Assembly: GCF_036961565.1 (NCBI RefSeq)
Contig: NZ_JBAMDD010000009.1
Coordinates: 141,916-205,915, forward strand
Direction: 5' to 3'
Length of the DNA stretch: 64,000 nucleotides
Origin: Chitinimonas sp036961565
Lineage (GTDB): Bacteria; Pseudomonadota; Gammaproteobacteria; Burkholderiales; Chitinimonadaceae
Shown here: positions 55,647-64,000 of the stretch, piece by piece
Numbering within the stretch: the stretch's first letter is position 1
How the letters are laid out: each line of letters begins with the position of its first letter
Made by a program: the position numbers and the translations under genes
The notes under the pieces: generated by a model
What the model saw: the letters and a program-made list of their open reading frames with translations, nothing else
Told to the model about the DNA's origin: nothing
Database searches by the model: none

Positions 55647-56618
55647 TCACAACCACCCTGCCCGTTTGAATCGCCACCACAGCACCACATCCACCACCAG
55701 CATGGCCAGCAGGGTAAGCGGGTAGCCCAGGTTCCACTTCAACTCAGGCATATGCTCGAAGTTCATGCCATAGATGCCGGCCAGCATGGTGGGCACTGCA
55801 AACAGGGCGGCATAGCCTGCCAGTTTCTTGCTCACGGCAGATTCATCCAGCGAAATCATGGCCAGGTTGACCTGCACCGCCGTACTGGACATATCGCGCA
55901 GCGATTCGACCGATTTGACGATGCGTTCCAGGTGGTCATAGACATCGCGGTAGTATTCATGCATACCCACGCAGACGCCTGGCACCCGCCCGCCATACAA
56001 GTGAGCGATAGCGTCAAGCAAAGGTACAACGGCGTGGTTCACCGTCACCAGCTTGCGTTTGAGCGTGTAAAGCGCTTCGATATTGGCGCGTGCCGGATTA
56101 TCCTCGGCAAACATACGATCTTCTATGGTTTCCAACTCGCCCTGCAGGCGGTGGATAATGCCAAAGTAACGATCCACCACGGTATCGATCAGGGCATACA
56201 GTACATAGCCCGCGCCATGCTGCAACAGGTGTGGCTCCCGCTCGGTACGTTCGCGCACATTGAGGAAACCAATGCGTGAACGATTGCGGATGGACAAGAC
56301 GAAGTTAGGCCCGACAAAGATGGCTACCTCCCCCTTTTCCAACAGGCCGGCTTCATCCATGTCCAGCACATGCAGCACACAGAACAGCGTGTCGCCATAC
56401 TCCTCGACCTTGGGCCGCTGATGACCATTGCGGGCATCCTCCACCGCCAGTTCATGCAGGCCGAATTCCACCTGCATTTCAGTCAGCTCTTCTGCTGTGG
56501 CATCCTTCAATGCTACCCAGACAAAGCAATCCGGCTTGCCCACGTATTCACTGATAGCGGCCACCGGCAAATCGGCAAGCTTATGACCAGCCTGGTAGGC
56601 CGCACAGTTGATCAGCAT
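55647..56618 (-). CDS. corA: Magnesium/cobalt transporter CorA
   Basis: This is a 323-residue CorA channel. A large cytoplasmic domain is followed by two C-terminal membrane helices with the signature YGMNFEHMPEL in the loop. Typical features are LHELAVEDARNGHQRPKVEEY, IRNRSRIGFLNVRER and SLDESAVSKKLAGYAALFAVPTMLAGI. The ATG at 56618 (MLINCAAY) has GGAGA 6 bases upstream; the longer open frame to 56900 is an unrelated Cys-rich extension. It is divergent from mgsA. Confidence 0.93.
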   Translation of the reverse strand: MLINCAAYQAGHKLADLPVAAISEYVGKPDCFVWVALKDATAEELTEMQVEFGLHELAVEDARNGHQRPKVEEYGDTLFCVLHVLDMDEAGLLEKGEVAIFVGPNFVLSIRNRSRIGFLNVRERTEREPHLLQHGAGYVLYALIDTVVDRYFGIIHRLQGELETIEDRMFAEDNPARANIEALYTLKRKLVTVNHAVVPLLDAIAHLYGGRVPGVCVGMHEYYRDVYDHLERIVKSVESLRDMSSTAVQVNLAMISLDESAVSKKLAGYAALFAVPTMLAGIYGMNFEHMPELKWNLGYPLTLLAMLVVDVVLWWRFKRAGWL

Positions 56619-56799
56619 AGTGTTCTCCGCTATTGCCCACTGGGTGCAGCTAAGCAAACCCTGTGTGGTGATTCCAGCCAGGCGCGCAAGCGTAGGCTGT
56701 ACGTGGGTACAGCAAGTTTGTGCAGCAACGGCAGAAGGTTTTGTCAGCTGCTCATTCATCATGAAAGCCTGCCGCGGCAGGCATAGCAAGGAACGGCCC

Positions 56800-57261
56800 A
56801 TGCAATACATCGAGATCGCGCTGGCGGCACAAAAGCAGATTGCCCTAGTAGCGCACGACAATATGAAAGCCAACCTGCTGGATTGGGCGCGTACCCACAA
56901 GACCCAACTGGCAGGTCATACCCTGTACGCCACAGGTACGACCGGTAGCCTGCTGGAGGCCGAGCTGGGCCTGCCGGTAGCACGCTTCCAGAGCGGACCA
57001 CTGGGCGGCGACCAGCAGATTGGTGCCGCCATTGTCTCGCGCCAGATTGATTGCCTGATCTTCTTCTGGGATCCACTCGAGCCCCAGCCCCATGACCCTG
57101 ACGTCAAAGCCTTGCTGCGCATGGCCGTAGTCTGGAACATACCCATGGCTTGCAATCGTGCCACCGCAGACTTCATCATCAGCTCGCCCTTGATCTCGGC
57201 CGCCTATCGCCGCAGTGTCCCCGATTACAGTGCCCACCAGGCCCGTACCATCCCCAATTGA
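56800..57261 (+). CDS. mgsA: Methylglyoxal synthase MgsA
   Basis: MgsA converts dihydroxyacetone phosphate to methylglyoxal and phosphate, a bypass that relieves sugar-phosphate stress. The 153-residue protein shows all family blocks: IALVAHDNMKANLL, GTTGSLLEAELGL, SGPLGGDQQIGAAI (with the catalytic Asp), FFWDPLEPQPHDPDVKALLR and NIPMACNRATADF. The ATG at 56800 has AAGGAA upstream. The DUF4197 gene begins 14 bases downstream. Confidence 0.96.
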   Translation: MQYIEIALAAQKQIALVAHDNMKANLLDWARTHKTQLAGHTLYATGTTGSLLEAELGLPVARFQSGPLGGDQQIGAAIVSRQIDCLIFFWDPLEPQPHDPDVKALLRMAVVWNIPMACNRATADFIISSPLISAAYRRSVPDYSAHQARTIPN

Positions 57262-57275
57262 TACTGGAGAACACC

Positions 57276-57956
57276 ATGCGCACTCGCCACTACCTGCTTA
57301 CCCTGCTGCTCACCGCTGGCCTGTTCGCCCAAGCGGAGGGGCTGGATCAGCTCAACAACAAGGATGCTGCCAGTGGGCTCAAGGAAGCCCTGACCCAGGC
57401 TGCCAGCGTGGCGGTAGGGCAGCTCGGCAAGGCTGATGGCTTTCTGGGCAACAGCGAAGTGAAGATTCCCCTGCCAGACGGCTTGCGCAAGGCGGAAAAA
57501 CTGTTACGTACCCTGGGCCAAGGCGAGCGTGCTGACGAACTGGTCACCAGCATGAATCGCGCCGCCGAAAAAGCGGTGCAGGAGGCCAAGCCGGTGCTGG
57601 TCGACAGCATCAAGAAAATGAGCTGGCAGGACGCTAAGGGTATTCTGGCGGGCGGCGATACTGCGGCGACCGATTACTTCCGGCGCACGACCAGTGAAGC
57701 GATCAGTGCGCGTTTCAAGCCTATTGTGGAAAAGGCCACCGCCAAGGTGAAACTGGCCGAGAAATACAATGCCTACGCCGGCCAGGCGGCCCAGTTAGGC
57801 CTGATCAAGCGCGAGGATGCCAACCTCGACAACTATGTCACCCAGCGTACGCTGGATGGGCTCTTCCTGATGATAGCCAAGGAAGAAAAAGCCATCCGAG
57901 CCGATCCGATGGGCCAGGCCAGCAAGTTGCTGCGCAAGGTTTTTGGAGTGCTGTAG
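57276..57956 (+). CDS. DUF4197 periplasmic protein
   Basis: This is a 226-residue exported protein with a signal peptide (MRTRHYLLTLLLTAGLFAQA). The mature part is helical and matches DUF4197: SGLKEALTQAASVAVGQLG, IPLPDGLRKAEKLLRTLG, MNRAAEKAVQEAKPVLVDSIKKM and YVTQRTLDGLFLMIAKEEKAIRADP. Function is unknown. It is probably co-transcribed with mgsA (14-base gap, ribosome site TGGAGA). Confidence 0.9.
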   Translation: MRTRHYLLTLLLTAGLFAQAEGLDQLNNKDAASGLKEALTQAASVAVGQLGKADGFLGNSEVKIPLPDGLRKAEKLLRTLGQGERADELVTSMNRAAEKAVQEAKPVLVDSIKKMSWQDAKGILAGGDTAATDYFRRTTSEAISARFKPIVEKATAKVKLAEKYNAYAGQAAQLGLIKREDANLDNYVTQRTLDGLFLMIAKEEKAIRADPMGQASKLLRKVFGVL

Positions 57957-58122
57957 TAAGCGCTGCGGACTACCCGTCCAGGGATGTCCTTGCCCCTGTT
58001 GGGTATTGCCCGCCATTTATCCGTGCCTATGGCAGCTCGTCGCGGTTTAAGCGGTTTGCCGATGTCATTTTGCTATAGTCGCCCCCTTACCCGGCCTGGC
58101 CGGGCATCAAGAGGACGATAAG

Positions 58123-60729
58123 ATGAAGCGGCTCACCCGCCTGGTACTACTCAGCCTGCTTGCCACGCAAGCACTGGCAGGCAAGGAACCCTTGCCCATG
58201 CGTTTGCCCGACAACGTACGCCCGCTGGCCTACGATGTCGCGCTCACCCTGGACCCCGCACAGCCCCGGCACAGTGGCACCGTCACCATAGAGGTGGACG
58301 TGCTGCACCCAAGCAAGACCTTGCGGCTCAATGCAACTGGCATTGCCGTACGCTCTGCCCTGCTGGAGCTGGGCGGCAAGACCTACCGCGCCAGTGCCCA
58401 CGTGCTGGACGACGACCTGATGGACCTGCGTTTCCGCCAGCCCGTACCAGCAGGCATAGGTCAGCTCAAGCTGACATTCGACGGGCATATTCAGGACAAG
58501 GACGTCTACGGCTTGTTCCGCCAGCATGAGGCAGGCGATTGGTATGCCTTCACCCAGTTTGAATCCACCGGCGCACGCATGGCCTTCCCCAGCTTTGATG
58601 AACCTGGCTGGAAGGTGCCCTGGACCCTATCGCTGACCGTACCCGACAAACTGATGGCAGTGGCCAACACACCCGCCATCAAGGTGAGCCCTGCCCGGCC
58701 TGGCTGGAAGCGGGTGGACTTCCAGACCAGTAAACCTATGCCCAGCTATCTGGTGGCGTTCGGTGTCGGCCCGTTCGACGTGCTCGATGGTGGCAAGGTA
58801 GGTAACACGGCACTGCGCTATATCACCCCGCGTGGGCGCGCGGCCGATGCCCGCTTTGCGGCCAGGGTCACACCCGGCATTGTTGCCAAGCTGGAAGCCT
58901 ATTTTGGCATGCCCTATCCCTACGAGAAACTGGACAGCCTGGTGCTACCGCTGACCGAGGGATTTGGCGCCATGGAAAATGCTGGCCTGATTACCTATCA
59001 ATCCGGTCTCCTACTGGCCAAACCCTACGAGGAAACCACCAGCTTCCAGCGCGACTATGTGGCAGTGGCCGCCCACGAACTGGCCCATCAGTGGTTTGGC
59101 AACTATGTCACCATGGCATGGTGGGATGATCTGTGGCTGAACGAGGCGTTCGCGTCCTGGATGGGCGACAAGATCACCGCCGAAGTCATGCCCCAATGGC
59201 AATGGGACAGCAGCCTGCAGTATTCACGCGCCAAGGCCATGCGGACCGATCGCCTGGCCAGTGCCCGCCGGGTACACCAGCCCATACTCACCAATCAGGA
59301 CATGGGTGGTGCATTCGATAGCATCACCTATGACAAGGGCCAGACCATATTGGCCATGTTCGAGACCTGGCTGGGCGATGCACAATTCCAGGCCGGCGTC
59401 GGTCGCTACATGAAGCGTCATGCCTGGAGCAACGCCAAGGGCAGCGACTTTATCCAGGCCATGGCGGGCGATCAGCCCGAGGTCGCGGCGGCGTTCCGTA
59501 GCTTTATCTCCCAGCCTGGCATCCCCAAGGTCAGCGTCAGCCTGGACTGTAGCGCTGAACCCACGCTCAGGGTCAGCCAGCAGCGCTTCCTGCCCAAGGG
59601 CTCTGGCGGCACGCAGGATGCGCTATGGCATATACCGCTGAATATCCGCACGCCAGCCGGCCAGACCCGTTTACTGCTCAAGCAGGGCCAGGACAGCGTC
59701 AAGCTGCCGGACACCCGCTGTCCAGGTTGGGTACAGGCCAATGCCGGCGGCACCGGCTACTACCGGGTTGCCTACGCCCCCGGCCTGTTGCACAAGCTCA
59801 TGACCCAGGGCAAGCCCAGCGACAACGAAATACTGGCCGACCTTGATGATGCCCAGGCACTGACAGAATCGGGTGACCTGCCACTGGCCGATGCCTTGTC
59901 ATTGGCGGCCTATACCGCCAAACACCCGCGCCGCGAAGTTGTCGAGGCAGCCGCAACCCTGCTCAAGAGTGCGGCACCGCTGGTGTCTCCGGATCAGCAG
60001 CGTGCCTATGCCGCACTATGGCAGAAGGCCTTTGGCGAGCGAGCAAGGCAACTGGGCTGGCGGGTCAAAGCGGGCGAGAGTGATGCCGACAACCTGTTGC
60101 GCGCCAGCCTGCTAACGCAATTGGCCGACTACGGGCAGGATGCATCGCTACGCAAGGAGGCCAGCCTGCTCACACGGCAATGGCTTGCAGGCAAGACCAC
60201 CCTCGATGTATCGGTGCGTGGCAGCATCCTGAAGACCGCCGCCCTGGAAGGCGACCGCCCCCTGTTTGATGCCTTGCAAGCCCGTGTGCTGCAAGCTGTC
60301 GATCGCAATGAACGGGAGGACATTTACACAGCGCTGGGCAACCTGCGCGAGCCTGTCCTGGCAGATGCCGCCCGGGGGTTGCTGCTGAACAAGCAGCACG
60401 ATATCCGCGAAGCAAGGCGCATGCTGCGTACGCAGAATGACCATCCCGAGCTGCGCAAGGGTGCGCTGCGCTTTGTCATGCAGGCGTACAAACCGCTGAC
60501 CCAGCGTTTGTCCAAGGATGGCCCAGGCAATCTACCACGGGATTTCAACCAGTTCTGTGGGCAGGACGAGGCCCGTGCTGTGGAAACCTTCTTCGGCCCG
60601 CTGGCCACGCGCTACAACGGTGGCCCCAACACCCTAAGACAGTCACTGGAAGCCATACGCCTGTGTGCGGTGTATCGCGATACCCAGCAACAAAGCCTGG
60701 CTGCCTATCTCGCGACCTTCAGTTCATAG
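58123..60729 (+). CDS. M1-family metallo-aminopeptidase (exported)
   Basis: This is an 868-residue zinc aminopeptidase with a signal peptide (LVLLSLLATQALA, cleavage near 19-20), so it acts in the periplasm or outside. The gluzincin core has GAMEN (about 282-286), HELAH (about 318-322), NEAFASW with the third ligand Glu about 19 residues on, and a catalytic Tyr in the SITYDKGQTIL region. An ERAP1-type helical C-terminal domain follows. The ribosome site is GAGGACG. A terminator lies just after it. Confidence 0.92.
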   Translation: MKRLTRLVLLSLLATQALAGKEPLPMRLPDNVRPLAYDVALTLDPAQPRHSGTVTIEVDVLHPSKTLRLNATGIAVRSALLELGGKTYRASAHVLDDDLMDLRFRQPVPAGIGQLKLTFDGHIQDKDVYGLFRQHEAGDWYAFTQFESTGARMAFPSFDEPGWKVPWTLSLTVPDKLMAVANTPAIKVSPARPGWKRVDFQTSKPMPSYLVAFGVGPFDVLDGGKVGNTALRYITPRGRAADARFAARVTPGIVAKLEAYFGMPYPYEKLDSLVLPLTEGFGAMENAGLITYQSGLLLAKPYEETTSFQRDYVAVAAHELAHQWFGNYVTMAWWDDLWLNEAFASWMGDKITAEVMPQWQWDSSLQYSRAKAMRTDRLASARRVHQPILTNQDMGGAFDSITYDKGQTILAMFETWLGDAQFQAGVGRYMKRHAWSNAKGSDFIQAMAGDQPEVAAAFRSFISQPGIPKVSVSLDCSAEPTLRVSQQRFLPKGSGGTQDALWHIPLNIRTPAGQTRLLLKQGQDSVKLPDTRCPGWVQANAGGTGYYRVAYAPGLLHKLMTQGKPSDNEILADLDDAQALTESGDLPLADALSLAAYTAKHPRREVVEAAATLLKSAAPLVSPDQQRAYAALWQKAFGERARQLGWRVKAGESDADNLLRASLLTQLADYGQDASLRKEASLLTRQWLAGKTTLDVSVRGSILKTAALEGDRPLFDALQARVLQAVDRNEREDIYTALGNLREPVLADAARGLLLNKQHDIREARRMLRTQNDHPELRKGALRFVMQAYKPLTQRLSKDGPGNLPRDFNQFCGQDEARAVETFFGPLATRYNGGPNTLRQSLEAIRLCAVYRDTQQQSLAAYLATFSS

Positions 60730-60755
60730 CCGCTAAAGCACAGGTGTTGGAAACA

Positions 60756-60784
60756 AAAAAGCCGGGTTAGCAACCCGGCTTTTT
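60756..60784. terminator. Bidirectional terminator between aminopeptidase and subtilase
   Basis: Perfect stem AAAAAGCCGGGTT / AACCCGGCTTTTT with an AGC loop, between convergent genes. This is a textbook intrinsic terminator on both strands. Confidence 0.93.
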
Positions 60785-60803
60785 CATACCACAATCAGCG
60801 CGC

Positions 60804-62264
60804 TTACTTTGCTGCTTGTGCTGCTTTCACCGCAGCTTCTGCATCAGCTATGCCCGCACCGCAACCGGCACAGGCCGATGGGAATGGCCTTGCTGTCTGC
60901 TGCATAAGGGCACGTAACTGGGCGGAGGTCAGCCTGGGGTTGACCGACAGCATCAGTGCTGCCAAGCCGGCAATATGCGGTGCCGCCATGGAAGTACCTT
61001 GGTAGAAGTAATAGCTGTCGGCACCTGGCTCGCTCAGACCCTCGTTGAAGGTCGACAAAATGCCGTCACTTGCCTCGAAGGTCTCACCACCAGGGCCTGC
61101 CAACGACACCAGCGAACCGTAGTTGGAGTAGTACGCCCGGCCACCTGCACGGGTGGTAGCGGATACCGCCAGCACACCAGGGCAACTGGCCGGCTGGGCG
61201 CTACGCACGTTCTGCGATTCATTGCCTGCTGCCGCCACCACCAGGGCACCCAGCTTGCTGACATGCGCTACGGCTTCGCGATAGCTGTTCAGGCAGGGAA
61301 TGGCACTACCGAGCGACAGATTCAGCACACGAGCAGGGTTGGCATTGTCGGGCACACCGGATACGGTGCCGCCCGATGCCCATACCATGGCGTCAATGAT
61401 GTCGGCACTGCTGCCGCCACACTTACCCAGCACGCGCACTGGAAGCACCTTGGCTGCCGGCGCTACGCCAGCCACGCCTATGCCATTGTCCGCCACGGCA
61501 GCAACCGTGCCGGCCACATGGGTGCCGTGCCAGCTGCTACCCTGGCCACAGTCATCACCTGGGTCGGTGGGGTCCGCATCACGGCCATCACCATCATTAC
61601 CGGCAGAGTCGTTGCTGATGAAGTCATAGCCCGGCAACAGGTTGGGCGTCAGGTCCGGATGGGCTCGCACCCCGGTATCCAGCACCGCCACCACGGCGCC
61701 TTCGCCACGGGTAATGGCCCAAGCGCGCTCGACATTCATGCCGCCAACAGGCTCGTACATATCCCACTGCATGCTGTAGTAGGGGTCAGTGGGCACGGCC
61801 ATGATGCGGTTGATCACATCCGGCTCCGCATAGGCGATGTCCGGGTTGTTGCGCTGCATTTCACGCGCCAGGCGGAAAGCGGCTGCAACACTGATGGCAC
61901 GACCCAGCTTGAAGACATCGGCACCAATACTCAACTGCCGGGTGTGGCTGATGCTCAGTCCACTCTTGGCAGCGACAGGGGCCAGCCGCTGAGCGCGCTC
62001 GGCCCCTTGCTGCATGGCCTGGGCACGGCTCAGGCTGGCGCCTGCGGTATTGCGCTTGAATTTCACGATCAGCGAACTGACCATGTCATTGGCTGGCTGG
62101 ACACGCGTGGCTGCAGACCTGGCCTGCAGGCGCGGCTGCAGGCGCGGATGCGGCTGCTCTGCCGATGCCGTGGGTTGCTTGGTACCGGCGTGGGCCGGTG
62201 CGGTCAAGGCGGCGCCCAGCACCACGGCCAGGCTCAGCGATGAGAGTTTGTTTTGACGAAACAT
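60804..62264 (-). CDS. Secreted S8 subtilisin-like serine protease
   Basis: This is a 486-residue exported subtilase. A signal peptide (about 1-26, ending APAHA) is followed by a propeptide (about 60-150, YAEPDVINRI end) and a catalytic domain with Asp196 (VLDTGV), His246 (HGTHVAGT), oxyanion Asn347 (AAAGNES) and Ser425 (GTSMAAPH). Several Cys suggest disulfides. It begins 14 bases after the RCC1-repeat lipoprotein gene with GAGGAG, so the two are probably one transcript. Confidence 0.95.
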   Translation of the reverse strand: MFRQNKLSSLSLAVVLGAALTAPAHAGTKQPTASAEQPHPRLQPRLQARSAATRVQPANDMVSSLIVKFKRNTAGASLSRAQAMQQGAERAQRLAPVAAKSGLSISHTRQLSIGADVFKLGRAISVAAAFRLAREMQRNNPDIAYAEPDVINRIMAVPTDPYYSMQWDMYEPVGGMNVERAWAITRGEGAVVAVLDTGVRAHPDLTPNLLPGYDFISNDSAGNDGDGRDADPTDPGDDCGQGSSWHGTHVAGTVAAVADNGIGVAGVAPAAKVLPVRVLGKCGGSSADIIDAMVWASGGTVSGVPDNANPARVLNLSLGSAIPCLNSYREAVAHVSKLGALVVAAAGNESQNVRSAQPASCPGVLAVSATTRAGGRAYYSNYGSLVSLAGPGGETFEASDGILSTFNEGLSEPGADSYYFYQGTSMAAPHIAGLAALMLSVNPRLTSAQLRALMQQTARPFPSACAGCGAGIADAEAAVKAAQAAK

Positions 62265-62278
62265 GTGCGGCTGACTCC

Positions 62279-63898
62279 TCAGTTCGTCTTGAAATACGGA
62301 ATACGGGTAAGACGTGCAGCAACGGCGCTGCTATCGCCGCCGGCATGCTTGCCACCCCAGGTCACGAAGCTGCCATCCTGGCGTTGTGCCAGGAAGCCGC
62401 CAAAGGCGCTGCGATAGATGGCGCGCACACCCTTGAGCTGGCTGGCCACACTGCTGCTATCGCCACCATCGGCGGCGGCCCCCCAGGTCAGGACGCTGCC
62501 GTCCAGGCGCAAGGCGGCAAAAGCCCGGTGGTTGGCATACACCGCCAGGACACCGAAATTGCTGTTGGCTATCGCGCTGGCATCGCCCCCGTTCTCCGGG
62601 TCGCCCCAGGCCACCACCGTGCCGTCACGGCGCAAGGCAGCAAAGGCGGTTTCGGTCGCCACGACATCGCGCACCTGAACCAGCTTGCTCTTGATGGCGG
62701 TGTAGCCGGCAATGCCGCGATAGGGTTCGCCCCAGCTCACGACGCTGCCATCGGTCTTATGGGCAGCAAAGGCCACATGGTTACCGTAGACACGGCTGAC
62801 CTTGCTCAACTCGGCCGCCACAGCGCTGGCATCGTTACCATAGTCAGAGAAGCCATCGCCGCCCCAGGCCACCACGCTGCCGTCGGTCTTGAGTGCAGCA
62901 AAAGCCAGGCCACTGCTATAGAGGGTCTTGACCCCACTTTGCAACAGCTTGGCAGTGTCCTCGCCAGGGTAGCCACCAAAGCCTGCACCCCAGGTAAACA
63001 CCGAACCATCCTTGCGCAGCACGGCAAAGTCAGTGCGGTTAGCCTGTAGCTGAACCACATCATGCAGCTGTGCCGGATCGGCATCGAAGATGACATCCGG
63101 GTCGCCCCAGGCGACCACGCTGCCATCCTGCTTCAGTGCGGCAAAAGCACTGTCATTGCTGGCCCAGCTGCTCACATTGGTCAGCTGCGCCGCCACGTCC
63201 TCGGTCAATACCGTGGGCACCGAAAAGGTTGCACCTTCGCCATCGAACAGTATCCGACCCGAGCCCCAGCTGGCCACCGTGCCATCCTTCTTGCGCGCCA
63301 GGAAGGCCAGCTCGCCGGGCAAGACATCTGCCACACCGGTCAAGGGCGCTGTTGGCGCATCGGAGCGCCCGCCGGCCAGGCTGGAGCCCCAGGTCACCAC
63401 GGTGTCGTCTGCCAGTACGGCAGCAAACGCGCGTTCACTGCCCGCAATCTGCCTTACGCCGATCAGCTTGCTGGCAACATTGCTGGCATCGCCACCCCAA
63501 ATCGGATGGCCCCAAGCTTCCACCGTGCCATCTGCCTTGAGCACAGCGAAGGCTGCTGCACTGGCAAATACCCGGCGGCGATCCAGGGTGCGTGTATCGC
63601 TTGCGGTACCGCAGGTAGCGGTGATGGTCACCGGCTCGTCCGGCACGGTATCAGTCAGGCGATCCGCCTGGCCCAGGGTGCGGCCTTGGGCATCTTTCCA
63701 GCTATATTGGGTCGCCGTCGGGCTGCAGTTAGCCACGGTAGGGACGGCGATCAGTACATCGCCACGGGCGCCAAACACATCGAGTTTGACAGTGGGTGGC
63801 GGTACGGGGGTAGGCGGTGCGTCACTATTGCCCATACAGGCAGTAAGCGCAGCGACAAGGGGCAACAGGGCCCAGGTAGCCGAGGGGGCGTGTTTCAA
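62279..63898 (-). CDS. RCC1-like repeat lipoprotein
   Basis: This is a protein of about 539 residues. I prefer the TTG at 63898 because AAGGAG ends 7 bases upstream, giving a clean lipoprotein signal (ATWALLPLVAALTAC, Cys at about 22); an ATG at 63916 would place the ribosome site inside the gene. A short Ig-like N-terminal part is followed by about ten repeats of roughly 40-55 residues with the pattern AFAALKTDGSVVAWG...GGDASAVA, resembling RCC1/alpha-tubulin-suppressor propellers. It probably binds a partner at the cell surface. The neighbour is a subtilase. Confidence 0.85.
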   Translation of the reverse strand: MKHAPSATWALLPLVAALTACMGNSDAPPTPVPPPTVKLDVFGARGDVLIAVPTVANCSPTATQYSWKDAQGRTLGQADRLTDTVPDEPVTITATCGTASDTRTLDRRRVFASAAAFAVLKADGTVEAWGHPIWGGDASNVASKLIGVRQIAGSERAFAAVLADDTVVTWGSSLAGGRSDAPTAPLTGVADVLPGELAFLARKKDGTVASWGSGRILFDGEGATFSVPTVLTEDVAAQLTNVSSWASNDSAFAALKQDGSVVAWGDPDVIFDADPAQLHDVVQLQANRTDFAVLRKDGSVFTWGAGFGGYPGEDTAKLLQSGVKTLYSSGLAFAALKTDGSVVAWGGDGFSDYGNDASAVAAELSKVSRVYGNHVAFAAHKTDGSVVSWGEPYRGIAGYTAIKSKLVQVRDVVATETAFAALRRDGTVVAWGDPENGGDASAIANSNFGVLAVYANHRAFAALRLDGSVLTWGAAADGGDSSSVASQLKGVRAIYRSAFGGFLAQRQDGSFVTWGGKHAGGDSSAVAARLTRIPYFKTN

Positions 63899-63905
63899 GG
63901 GAATA

Positions 63906-63911
63906 CTCCTT
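63906..63911 (-). promoter_or_regulatory. Ribosome-binding site selecting a TTG start
   Basis: AAGGAG on the minus strand, 7 bases before TTG at 63898. This decides the start of the RCC1-repeat lipoprotein gene. Confidence 0.65.
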
Positions 63912-63936
63912 CGCATCTAATTCAGCTGGCTGCCAA

Positions 63937-64000
63937 GAGCCTGTTCCATGTCTTTTCACCTCGTCGTTCGCAGCCTTGCCGGATGAAGGGCAAGGCGCAA
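63937..64000. mobile_element. Second MITE-like repeat copy, cut by window end
   Basis: Begins GAGCCTGTTC and continues with CTTTTCACCTCGTCGTTC, then a run ending GGCAAGGCGCAA, closely parallel to the left end of the element at 31466 but with substitutions and small indels. The right end is outside the window, so target duplication cannot be checked. It lies about 40 bases upstream of the lipoprotein start. Confidence 0.7.

Noticed and set aside
60975..62243. Plus-strand frame opposite the subtilase
   Set aside because: The subtilase has an intact catalytic triad on the minus strand; the opposing frame is a shadow.
1..64000. tRNA, rRNA, CRISPR or prophage
   Set aside because: No cloverleaf-like segments, repeat-spacer arrays or phage structural genes were noticed in the gaps; short RNAs cannot be excluded without a covariance-model search.

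Overview
This 64 kb window is chromosomal DNA of a GC-rich (roughly 60 %) Gram-negative bacterium, most likely a betaproteobacterium of the Neisseriales/Burkholderiales type (Chromobacterium- or Chitinimonas-like). The evidence is the combination of lolCD, serB, recJ preceded by a COG4255-type gene, a DUF1631 protein, OxyR with the classical cysteines, type II secretion accessory genes and many two-component and c-di-GMP type proteins. The genus is inferred from gene content and not proven. No tRNA, rRNA, CRISPR array, prophage or complete insertion sequence was seen.

Layout. 1-1.6 kb: left edge with a cut DUF1016/PDDEXK nuclease overlapping an unknown AT-richer gene (possible accessory or defence pair). 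1.7-7.4 kb: minus-strand run of a PilZ-like protein, a COG4255 protein, recJ, rlmB and a small Rieske protein. 8-10.8 kb: lolC-lolD-serB. 11.2-17.4 kb: a small ORF, two alpha/beta hydrolases, a DUF1631 protein and a FemAB/GNAT-like protein. 17.4-21.8 kb: rimO, oxyR, rubrerythrin, rubredoxin and rubredoxin reductase, a peroxide-reduction module with a candidate OxyR site. 22.2-28.7 kb: a periplasmic binding protein, a polyphosphate:AMP phosphotransferase, and a small secreted protein followed by a BaeSR-like two-component pair and a MauG-type dihaem peroxidase. 29-36.6 kb: gspB/exeA (type II secretion), a MITE-like element, a FliD-like protein, and a VIT/vWA/DUF2135 surface protein. 36.8-43.8 kb: msrA, a TldE/TldD pair, an EamA transporter and two tandem MFS paralogues. 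44-48.9 kb: a kynureninase-like enzyme and tryptophan 2,3-dioxygenase, with two degenerate HD-GYP paralogues between them. 49.3-55.5 kb: a four-gene signalling operon. 55.6-60.7 kb: corA, mgsA, a DUF4197 protein and an M1 aminopeptidase. 60.8-63.9 kb: a secreted subtilase and an RCC1-repeat lipoprotein. The right edge cuts a second copy of the MITE-like repeat.

The most notable system is at 49.3-55.5 kb: a cysteine-free periplasmic molybdopterin-fold protein (PruR-like), a hybrid histidine kinase with REC-REC-HPt, a REC-HD-GYP phosphodiesterase, and a REC-REC-pseudokinase whose first receiver has Glu in place of the phospho-acceptor Asp. It reads as a complete route from a periplasmic ligand to c-di-GMP. 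Together with a PilZ-like protein and the degenerate HD-GYP pair, the window is rich in c-di-GMP-type signalling.
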